From Multivorans sp965232105 (lineage in GTDB: Bacteria > Acidobacteriota > Thermoanaerobaculia > Multivoradales > Multivoraceae): a stretch of DNA of 64,000 nucleotides. Positions 8,612-15,305 of the stretch are shown here, piece after piece. Positions within the stretch are counted from its first letter, which is position 1. Each line of letters opens with the position of its first letter. Location: positions 2,232,001 through 2,296,000 of the forward strand of contig OZ246956.1 of assembly GCA_965232105.1 (NCBI GenBank), read 5' to 3'. Both the position numbers and the translations under genes were made by a program. The notes under the pieces were generated by a model, which was not told the DNA's origin, made no database searches, and saw only the letters and a program-made list of their open reading frames with translations.

Positions 8612-9777
8612 CTCTGGAGGTTGATCCGTTGGCGCGTGGCACCGGTCGACAGAGCTGCCGCCGCGGTTGCTGCCGTGGCAGTGAGTTGGAGGGCGGCGAA
8701 CCTCGGCTCCACGCGAGTTTCGTCCAGGCGAAACCGGAAGCAGTCCGCCTTCACCATCGCGGGGCCCAGGTCTTCTGGTGCCACACACGCACGGCCAGCA
8801 GGGTGGTTCCTGTCGCCCAGGCCCGCCATCAGAAGGTCACGGGCGAGTACAGAGTGGTCGCCGAGCGACGAGCAATGGCGATGTGAAATGTAGGCCCTGT
8901 CCGAGTTCCTGAACTCCGCGTGGCCTATGTTCTGAAGCCTCACGACCCTCACCCCATCCTCTGTGTAGTGCGACGACTTCAGGCCAGAACCGAACGGCCC
9001 GTCGCAGCGATCAAGTGCTAGTCGTCGGAGTTTCGAGACGCGCCAGTGTGCTGGCACACGGTCAAGCCACTCCACCCCCGCGTCCTTGTATGCGGGATAG
9101 GGCCGGTCGGTCCGGACGTCGACCTGGCCCGTGACTGCCTGGTGGATGACGGCCTGCTTCTGCTCCCCCATCAGCGTGATCAGTTTCTCCTTGTCCCGGA
9201 TGTACCGCCGGACGCGCCGGTCGACGTAGTCGAGGAAGCGAACGATGACGGTCTGCTCGGGTAGGGGAGGCAGACTGATGCGGAACGCGGCCAAGTGTTC
9301 CCGCGACAACTCCGTGAACGTGCTTCCTTGGCCCAGAACCCTGATCTCGGCGCGGAATGTCGCGAGGGCGTGGTAGAGGAAACGGGAGTCGATGGAGTCG
9401 TTGGGCACCAGGAGTCGGCACCCCTGGTTGGTGCAGGCCGGTTGGCCCAGGATCCCGAGGTGACCGATCGGCGCTCGCGTCGATAGGGCAAGGCTGCCTG
9501 TCGGTGCCATTGAAGCACCGCAGGCCTTGTATCCGGCTTTCGTGACGGTGCGGGCTGTCTCGCGAACGCGGCGGCCCTGAAGCCGACCCAGATCGGTGGG
9601 TGTGATCCACGGAACGTCGCCTCCCCAGTAGGCGGGGTTTGCCGAGGAGGGTGTGCCGCCGTTCAGAAGGCCCGCCAGGGTGGAAATCCGCCGTACCTCC
9701 CAATGGGCCGGCACTCTCCCAAGGTGCTCGACGCCAGAGTCCTCGTATGCGCCGTAGGCCTCGACGGTGTGGGTCAT
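8560..9777 (-). pseudogene. hsdS: hsdS 5' fragment (type I specificity subunit, interrupted)
   Basis: DNA-recognition subunit of the type I complex. It shows the classic two-half architecture. Each half opens with a similar block (DSGVEHLGRVPAHWEV at ~13; DAGVEWLDRVPAHWRV at ~236). The first target-recognition domain ends in PPLPEQTVIVRFLDYVD and the coiled-coil spacer EKLITLMGEQKQAVIHQAVT. The second half is cut after TRQRINLQ at 8612. The frame then reads 17 residues of IS sequence before stopping at 8560. A truncated product with both recognition domains but without the distal conserved region may still be made. The ATG at 9777 overlaps the stop of the preceding FDCV gene by 4 bases. Confidence 0.92.
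8612..8620. repeat. Target-site duplication, right copy
   Basis: CTCTGGAGG, identical to 7233-7241, immediately follows the right end of the insertion sequence within hsdS. Confidence 0.85.
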
Positions 9778-10005
9778 TCCTCGGACTGCTCGGCAGGGAC
9801 CTTGGACTCGATGGCTGCGTGGTTCACGCTACCGCGCCTTGCGCGCTCCATGAATCGGCGGAGTGTGGTTTCCGCTGGCCGGTAGTCGCGCATCCAGGCA
9901 CCGATCTCCTCGCCGCTCATCGTCTCGAACTTTGCCGAGCTTCTCCCGCTGAGCGCTCTGAAAGGCAACGCAGTCGAAGTCCTTCCTGTTCACCTTGGCC
10001 GTCAT
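9774..10005 (-). pseudogene. FDCV-motif small gene, copy B2 (frameshifted)
   Basis: Fourth member of the small-gene array. The first 25 codons (MTAKVNRKDFDCVAFQ...EKLGK) match copy B1. Similarity then continues in the +1 frame (FETMSGEEIGAWMRDYRP) to a TGA that overlaps the hsdS ATG. A single extra base, or a 2-base loss, after the GGC AAA codons (Gly-Lys) separates the frames. The preserved ATGA overlaps at both ends show that the intact gene was once translationally coupled in the operon. Sequencing error is an alternative. Confidence 0.7.
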
Positions 10006-10250
10006 TTCCCTTGGTTCCCTCGGACTTCGGAGTCGAGAGGCGGGACACCGGCTTTGCGGAGTGTGCCGCGCGGCGCTCTCTCCATGCAGCGGCGGAGTAT
10101 GGGGTCCGTGATCTCCACGTTGCACAGCCAGTCCACGCGCTCTTCGCTGGTCATGGCGTTCAGCTTGCGGCTGATGCGGTCCCGCTGCTCTCGCTGGAAG
10201 GCGACGCAGTCGAAGCTCTTTCCTCTCCTGGTTGTCGAGTTAGCGGTCAT
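10002..10250 (-). CDS. FDCV-motif small protein, copy A2 (possible antitoxin)
   Basis: An 82-residue protein. After a short basic N-terminus comes SFDCVAFQREQRDRISR, then LNAMTSEERVDWL, ITDPILRRCMER and a tail ending DSEVRGNQGK. It is clearly paralogous to copy A1 and more distantly to the B copies. Small proteins with an FDCV motif followed by a helical, acidic segment are, as I recall, often encoded just downstream of PIN-domain toxins; here the PIN domain is fused to HsdM immediately upstream. An antitoxin role is inferred from that. The ATG at 10250 aligns with the starts of the other copies. Confidence 0.75.
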   Translation of the reverse strand: MTANSTTRRGKSFDCVAFQREQRDRISRKLNAMTSEERVDWLCNVEITDPILRRCMERAPRGTLRKAGVPPLDSEVRGNQGK

Positions 10251-10354
10251 TCGGACTGGATTCCGTTTCTGGGTTGCGCCCCGCTGGCGCCGAGACCTTC
10301 TCATGATGCTGGTCGCCTCGGTCTGTTCGGCCGCCAGCAGAACGGTCGAGCGGT

Positions 10355-10582
10355 TCATGCCCGGAGGCGGCGGTCCGAGGAGGTCGTCTCGCGCACGCTG
10401 GCATCGCGAGCTCGCAGGCGCTCGACCAGACGCCGCAGCTTCGGGTCTGTCGGTCGGTAGTCGCGCATCCAGGCACCGATCTCGGCGCTACTCAGGCCTT
10501 CAAGCTCCTTGCCGAGCTTCTCCCGCTGCGCGCGCTGAAAGGCGACGCAGTCGAAGCGCTTCTTCTTCGCCTTGGCCGCCAT
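10355..10582 (-). CDS. FDCV-motif small protein, copy B1
   Basis: A 75-residue basic protein. A lysine-rich start leads into RFDCVAFQRAQREKLGK, then LSSAEIGAWMRDYRPTDP and LRRLVERLR. It shares the FDCV block and the TDPxLRR block with the A copies but differs in the middle, so A and B are two subtypes. It follows A1 by 4 bases. The ~104 bases between its stop and the A2 ATG hold no gene of their own. A function as a toxin-neutralising or HsdM-associated small protein is possible but unproven. Confidence 0.72.
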   Translation of the reverse strand: MAAKAKKKRFDCVAFQRAQREKLGKELEGLSSAEIGAWMRDYRPTDPKLRRLVERLRARDASVRETTSSDRRLRA

Positions 10583-10586
10583 CCCC

Positions 10587-10829
10587 TCAGCCCCCTCGGG
10601 CTTCGGAGTCGGGAGCCGGAACGCCGGCTTTGCGAAGAGTGCTGCGCGGGGACTCCTGCATGATGCGGCGCAGCACCGGATCCGTTGGCTCCACGGTACA
10701 TAGCCAAGCCACTCGCTCCTCCCGGGTCATGGCATTCAGCATGCGGCTGATGCGGTCCCTTTGTTCGCGCTGGTAGGCCACGCAATCGAAGCCCTTCTTG
10801 CGTTTGTCCCTACCTGGTTCAGGAGTCAT
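10587..10829 (-). CDS. FDCV-motif small protein, copy A1 (possible antitoxin)
   Basis: An 80-residue protein with GFDCVAYQREQRDRISR, LNAMTREERVAWL, PTDPVLRRIMQ and a tail ending DSEARGG. The ATG at 10829 lies inside the 3' end of hsdM-PIN (11-base overlap) and aligns with the starts of the other three copies; a TTG at 10835 is the alternative. Direct coupling to the PIN-domain reading frame fits the usual toxin-antitoxin layout. A1 and A2 lie about 579 bases apart, and B1 and B2 about 577, so an A+B pair appears to have been duplicated in tandem. Confidence 0.75.
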   Translation of the reverse strand: MTPEPGRDKRKKGFDCVAYQREQRDRISRMLNAMTREERVAWLCTVEPTDPVLRRIMQESPRSTLRKAGVPAPDSEARGG

Positions 10830-13275
10830 CTTCAAGCAGCCTCGATGGAGTGCAGATGTTCGGGGACTTCTGCCCCAGTTCCCGATTGACGGCGTTGACG
10901 AGGCGGATGCGGCGGTCGTTCACGATGCGCCTGAGGTTCCAACTGACGAGCAGGTCGGCGCTGGCGAGCGTGGCGAAGGCGACATGTAGAGCGTCTTCCC
11001 GCATCGCGGGTCCGACAACACCGCGTTCGACGTACCGTTCGGCGAGAAGCTCGACCTCGGACGAACTCTCAAGGAACTCCCTGTGTTCGCCAGGCACCGC
11101 GTCCAGCGTCATTCTGACGCGCCGAGGCGCCCGGTTCAACTCGTCCAGAATTGTGCGGGAGAAGACCAGTGTCAACTCACCCTGCCGGAAGCGTTCGAAC
11201 AACCTCCGGGACGGCGCCCGGAACTCCTCGTCCTCGCAGCCGCCGAACACGGAGGTGTCGACGTACACCCGGCGCGTCCGAGCCTCGAGCGGATCGGGCG
11301 CCATGCCGCCCATGATCTCGGCCAGCAGACCCTCGGTCTGCGCCTCCAGCGCCAGGATGTCGGCCTGGATCTCCGCCAGCGGCCGCATCGGCTCGGGCTT
11401 GTAGAAGTAGCGGTTGAAGCTGATCTCGTAGCCGGTCTTCACGGTCCCGGGGGTGTACCACGCGTCCGCGGCCCAGGGCAGCACCTCGCGGCGCAGGAAG
11501 GACTCGATGCCGCCGTCTTCCTGGAGAGGGATCTGCTCGGTGTCGCGGAGGCTCGTGTCGGGCTCGTACTCGACGACGGCGGTCCGGCCGTCGACCTTTG
11601 CCTCGAACAGGCCGCGCAACGGGGCCGCCTCGACTGCTCGCTTGTGGACCTTCCGGATCACTGGCAGCGCTTCTTCGCTGCGGACGCCGGCGGCCTTGAG
11701 TTGACGGATCTCGGCCGCCTTGTACGCGCGATCTTCGTCGATGCCTTCGATGCGCAGGGGCCTCTCGACGGTTACCTTCCAGTAGCCGAACGCCTCGTTG
11801 TCGAAGATCCTGCTTTCTTCGGTCTCCTCGAAGGCCAGGAAGGCGTCGCAGATGCGTGCGATGTCCTCGTCGCCGAGTTCGCAGTTCTTCTTGCCGAGGT
11901 TCTTGCGCAGCGGCCGGAACCACTTCGTGGCGTCGATGAGCTGGACCTTGCCCTGGCGATGCGCCGGCTTCCGGTTCGTCAGCACCCAGACGTAGGTGGC
12001 GATGCCGGTGTTGTAGAACATGTTGAGCGGCAGGGCGACGATGGCCTCCAGCCAGTCGTTCTCGATGATCCAGCGACGGATGTTGCTCTCGCCCTGGCCG
12101 GCGTCGCCGGTGAAGAGGGAACTGCCGTTGTGGACCTCGGCGATCCGGCTGCCGAGCGGGGTTTTCCGCTTCATCTTGGCGAGTTTGTTGGCCAGGAAGA
12201 GCATCTGTCCGTCGCTGCTACGGGTGACGAGCGAGTACTCCGGGTCGTCGGCGTGCTCGATCAGGAAGCGCGGGTCGCGCATGTCCTTCTTGCCGCCCAT
12301 GCGCTGGAGGTCCGTCTTCCAGCTCTTGCCGTAGGGCGGGTTGGAGAGCATGAAGTCGAACTCGCGGGCGGGGAAGGCGTCGTTCGAGAGGGTGGAGTGT
12401 TCCGGCCCGCCGACGATGTTGTCGGCGGCCGCGCCTTCGCCCTTGAGCAGCAGGTCGGCCTTGCAGATGGCGTAGGTCTCGCCGTTGATTTCCTGGCCGA
12501 AAAGGTGCGTGGAAACCTCCTTGCCGCGTTCGGCGGCGAGCGACTGCAGCACTTCCTCTGCCACCGTGAGGATGCCGCCGGTGCCGCAGGCGCCGTCGTA
12601 GAGGGTGTAGGTGGCGGACCGGATCCGGTCCGCCACGGGCAGGAAGACGAGGTTGGCCATCAGCTTCACCGCGTCGCGCGGCGTGAAGTGCTCACCGGCC
12701 TCCTCGTTGTTTTCCTCGTTGAAGCGGCGGATCAGCTCCTCGAAGATCGAGCCCATGCCGTGGTTGTCGAGGCCGGGGTGCTTCACGGCGCCTTTGCCGT
12801 TCATCACGGGCGCTGGCCCCAGGTTGATGTCGGCCGAGGTCAGCTTCTCGATCAGCGTGCCGAGCGCGTCGGCCCGGGAGAGCCGCGGGATCTGGTTGCG
12901 GAACTCGAAGTTGTCGAGGATGTCCTGGACGTTCGGAGAGAAGCCGTCGAGCCAGGCCTCGAAGTCGGCCCGGAGGCGCTGCCGGCCGGAGCGGGCGCGG
13001 AGATCGCGTAACGTGTACGCGGACGTGTTGTAGAAGTCCTGCTTGGCAGCTTCCCGCAGAGTGGCGTCCTGGTCCGCGATGCCGAGCTCGTCGAGGGTCG
13101 CCTTCACCTGCAGAACGGGCTGCTTGCGCGGCTCCAGCACTGCGTCGAGCCGCCGCAGCAGTGTCATCGGCAGGATGACGTCGCGGTACTTGCCGCGGAC
13201 GTAGAGATCGCGCAGCACGTCGTCCGCGATGCCCCAGATGTAGCCGGTGATCCAGCTCAGGCTGGCGTTGTCCAC
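10819..13275 (-). CDS. hsdM: Type I modification methyltransferase fused to a C-terminal PIN domain
   Basis: An 818-residue protein. Residues 1 to ~655 form a complete HsdM: an N-terminal helical domain, motif I (DGACGTGG, 227-234) and the catalytic NPPY (312-315), for N6-adenine methylation. After LLAEIMGG the frame runs without a stop into a PIN ribonuclease domain (~668-818). That domain has YVDTSVFGG (Asp673), ILDEL (Glu712), MREDALHVAFA (Asp761) and the LVSWN strand, so the acidic triad looks intact. Ordinary HsdM proteins end near residue 500-700 without a PIN domain. The start is GTG at 13275, just after a truncated vapC. The PIN part resembles VapC-like toxins usually paired with a small downstream gene, and four such candidates follow. 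Confidence 0.9.
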   Translation of the reverse strand: MDNASLSWITGYIWGIADDVLRDLYVRGKYRDVILPMTLLRRLDAVLEPRKQPVLQVKATLDELGIADQDATLREAAKQDFYNTSAYTLRDLRARSGRQRLRADFEAWLDGFSPNVQDILDNFEFRNQIPRLSRADALGTLIEKLTSADINLGPAPVMNGKGAVKHPGLDNHGMGSIFEELIRRFNEENNEEAGEHFTPRDAVKLMANLVFLPVADRIRSATYTLYDGACGTGGILTVAEEVLQSLAAERGKEVSTHLFGQEINGETYAICKADLLLKGEGAAADNIVGGPEHSTLSNDAFPAREFDFMLSNPPYGKSWKTDLQRMGGKKDMRDPRFLIEHADDPEYSLVTRSSDGQMLFLANKLAKMKRKTPLGSRIAEVHNGSSLFTGDAGQGESNIRRWIIENDWLEAIVALPLNMFYNTGIATYVWVLTNRKPAHRQGKVQLIDATKWFRPLRKNLGKKNCELGDEDIARICDAFLAFEETEESRIFDNEAFGYWKVTVERPLRIEGIDEDRAYKAAEIRQLKAAGVRSEEALPVIRKVHKRAVEAAPLRGLFEAKVDGRTAVVEYEPDTSLRDTEQIPLQEDGGIESFLRREVLPWAADAWYTPGTVKTGYEISFNRYFYKPEPMRPLAEIQADILALEAQTEGLLAEIMGGMAPDPLEARTRRVYVDTSVFGGCEDEEFRAPSRRLFERFRQGELTLVFSRTILDELNRAPRRVRMTLDAVPGEHREFLESSSEVELLAERYVERGVVGPAMREDALHVAFATLASADLLVSWNLRRIVNDRRIRLVNAVNRELGQKSPNICTPSRLLEDDS

Positions 13276-13276
13276 G

Positions 13277-13378
13277 TCAGGTTCCCCACTTGGAGGGCAG
13301 GAGGGCGAGCCCCGAAGCCGCGGCGGGCTCGCCGACCAACCAGGGTAGGGCCGCGCCGCTCTCGGCGTAGAGCGTCAC
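13277..13378 (-). pseudogene. vapC-like toxin remnant (N-terminal ~20 codons)
   Basis: A GTG at 13378 overlaps the antitoxin stop by 4 bases (GTGA) and opens VTLYAESGAALPWLVGEP. This matches the usual start of VapC/PIN toxins (TLYAESSAxLAWLLGEP). After about 20 codons the similarity is lost, and the frame stops at 13277, one base before the hsdM GTG. A toxin gene of normal size would need about 130 codons. It appears to have been cut off where the restriction-modification island joins. Confidence 0.65.
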
Positions 13379-13758
13379 CTCTCGCCGCGAACCGCGTCCA
13401 AGAGCGCCATCACCTCATCGTGCGGCAATCGCTGATCTCTGGGCGGACGCGTGTATAGCGCCGCGTCGTTGGGCCGGCCGAGTCGGACTTCCCCCGCCAG
13501 CGCCAGGCGCAACAACTCGGTTTCCGCGTCGAGACCCCGCGATTCCTGGGGAACCGGGTCACGCACGAAGTGCAGGCGAATCAGCCGAGGCTTGGATGTG
13601 TTGTCGTCGAAGTGACAGTCGACTGCATCCTTGACGTTGGCCCGAAGTTCCTCGATGGAGTCGCCTTCGGTGTGAATTGCGTGTCCCACGGCGCTGGCCG
13701 AGTAGCCGCCGTCTGTTTCGTCCTCGGTTACCCGGAAGATGATCTCGCTTGCAGACAT
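13375..13758 (-). CDS. HicB-like antitoxin with VapB-like C-terminal extension
   Basis: A 127-residue protein. Residues ~1-65 have the HicB-type pattern (EIIFRVTEDETDGGYSASAV, then an EGDSIEELRANVKDAV helix and RLIRLHFV). The rest (ETELLRLALAGEVRLG ... VMALLDAVRGER) looks like the toxin-binding tail of antitoxins preceding VapC genes. Its stop overlaps the GTG of the vapC remnant. It is therefore probably the surviving antitoxin of a broken module, and possibly still an autoregulatory DNA-binding protein. A stand-alone HicB-like protein with an unusual tail is an alternative. Confidence 0.65.
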   Translation of the reverse strand: MSASEIIFRVTEDETDGGYSASAVGHAIHTEGDSIEELRANVKDAVDCHFDDNTSKPRLIRLHFVRDPVPQESRGLDAETELLRLALAGEVRLGRPNDAALYTRPPRDQRLPHDEVMALLDAVRGER

Positions 13759-13813
13759 AGTGTTCCAGAGGCCAGCCTCAGGGGTTGGACGTGAGTTCGT
13801 CGCGTCGGCGATT

Positions 13814-15268
13814 CTACGCCCACAGACCGTGGATCACCTCGCCCTTGACCAGCTCCCGCGGCTGATCCAGGTGATTCAGGATCTCCATCGCGGGGTCGAT
13901 TCCCAGCGTGTAGTACACGGTCGCCAGCAGGTCGTTCGGGTGGACGGGCTTCTCGCGAGGGGCGGAGCCGGTCTCGTCGGATTCGCCGTAGAGCTGGCCG
14001 CGGGAAACACCGGCGCCGGCGACCATCGCGGTGTAGCAGTAGGGCCAGTGGTCGCGGCCGTCCGGGGAGTTGCTGTTGCCGGAGGTGCTGACGCCGAGGC
14101 GCGGCGACCGGCCGAACTCGCCGACGGCGACGACGAGGGTCTCGTCGAGGAGGCCGCGGTCGTCCATGTCGGAGAGGAGCGCCGACAGCGCCCGGTCGAG
14201 GACGGGGCAGTGCAGGTTCCGCAGCGGGCCGAAGTTCGCCGCGTGGGTGTCCCAGGAGTCGACTTCGGGGTTGCCGTTGGCGACGGCGGGCCAGTTGAGC
14301 TGGACGAAGCGGGTGCCGGCTTCGATCAGCCGCCGCGCCATCAGGGCGCCCTGGCCGAACGTGTTCTTGCCGTAGCGCTCGCGCATCGCGTCGGACTCGT
14401 TCGAGAGGTCGAAGGCCTGCCGGGCCGAGCCTGAGAGGACGAGGTCGTAGGCCTTCTCGTAGTACTCGTCGAGCGCGGAGTCGGCGACCGCCTTCTCGAG
14501 TTCGGGCAGCGATGCGTTGAGGCCCTTGCGGAGTTCGAAGCGGCCGGCCAGGCGTTCGGGCGACGTCTCTTCGCGCAGTTCGAGATCGCTGAGTTCGATC
14601 GGCAGGTTCGGGTCCTGGTAGAGCCGGTAGGGGTCGTAGGCCTTGCCGAGGAAGCCGGCGGCGCCGCCCTTGCCGATCACGTTCGATTCCTGGAGCGGCC
14701 GGGGCAGCTCGACGAAGGGGAGCATCGCGTCGTCGAGCGGTTTGAGCCTGGAGATGTGGGAGCCGGCGGTCGGGAAATCGGCCGGGGTCGGCGGCTCGAG
14801 CTGGCCGGAGGGCGAGACGCGGTCCGGCGGGTAGCCGGTCAGCATCTGGTAGATCGCGGCTGTGTGGTTGAAGAGCCCCTTCGGGGTGTAGCTCATCGAG
14901 CGGATCAGGGTGCACTTGTCGACGTGGTCGGCGAGCAGCGGCATCGTCTCCGAGAGCCGGATGCCGGGGACCAACGTGTCGATGGCGCCGAACTCTCCGC
15001 GGATGTTGGAGGGCGCGTCGGGCTTCGGGTCCCAGATGTCGATGTGGCTCGGTCCGCCCTGGAGGAACAGCAGGATGACGGACTTCGCGCTGCCGAAGCC
15101 CTTGCCGCCGGCGAGCGAGTCAACGGCCGCGGTCGCGGCGTGTGCGTCGCGGAGCGCCAGGGTCTGGCTGAGTGAGATGCCGAAGATGCCGAGCGAACCG
15201 ACGCGGAGGAACTCCCGCCGGGTCGGGCCGTCGCAGGTGTGGCCGGACTGTCCTGGGATGACGAGCAT
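13814..15268 (-). CDS. DUF1501 family exported protein
   Basis: A 484-residue protein of the DUF1501 family, which has a sulfatase-like (alkaline-phosphatase superfamily) fold. A Tat-type signal (TRREFLRVGSLGIFGISLS) begins near residue 17. Family hallmarks are LLFLQGGPSHIDIWDPKP near the N-terminus, the VAVGEFGRSPRLG segment and GRDHWPYCYTAMVAGAG near the end. The biochemical role is not established; in planctomycete-type genomes the family is paired with DUF1549/DUF1553 proteins, as it is here. It is the last gene of the six-gene minus-strand operon, 37 bases after its DUF1553 partner. The sulfatase CxPxR motif is absent. Confidence 0.92.
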   Translation of the reverse strand: MLVIPGQSGHTCDGPTRREFLRVGSLGIFGISLSQTLALRDAHAATAAVDSLAGGKGFGSAKSVILLFLQGGPSHIDIWDPKPDAPSNIRGEFGAIDTLVPGIRLSETMPLLADHVDKCTLIRSMSYTPKGLFNHTAAIYQMLTGYPPDRVSPSGQLEPPTPADFPTAGSHISRLKPLDDAMLPFVELPRPLQESNVIGKGGAAGFLGKAYDPYRLYQDPNLPIELSDLELREETSPERLAGRFELRKGLNASLPELEKAVADSALDEYYEKAYDLVLSGSARQAFDLSNESDAMRERYGKNTFGQGALMARRLIEAGTRFVQLNWPAVANGNPEVDSWDTHAANFGPLRNLHCPVLDRALSALLSDMDDRGLLDETLVVAVGEFGRSPRLGVSTSGNSNSPDGRDHWPYCYTAMVAGAGVSRGQLYGESDETGSAPREKPVHPNDLLATVYYTLGIDPAMEILNHLDQPRELVKGEVIHGLWA

Positions 15269-15305
15269 GGTGGAAGCTCCTTTGCGGGGTCGGGCTGGCT
15301 TGAGC

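Noticed and set aside
9774..10829. The repeated small-gene block considered as a CRISPR-like or tandem DNA repeat array.
   Set aside because: The period (~578 bases) and preserved coding overlaps show duplicated genes; there are no short palindromic repeats with unique spacers anywhere in the window.
11083..13011. A 642-codon plus-strand open frame opposite hsdM.
   Set aside because: It mirrors hsdM codons, is Val/Leu/Asp-rich with no recognisable motif, and lies antisense to a clear methyltransferase.
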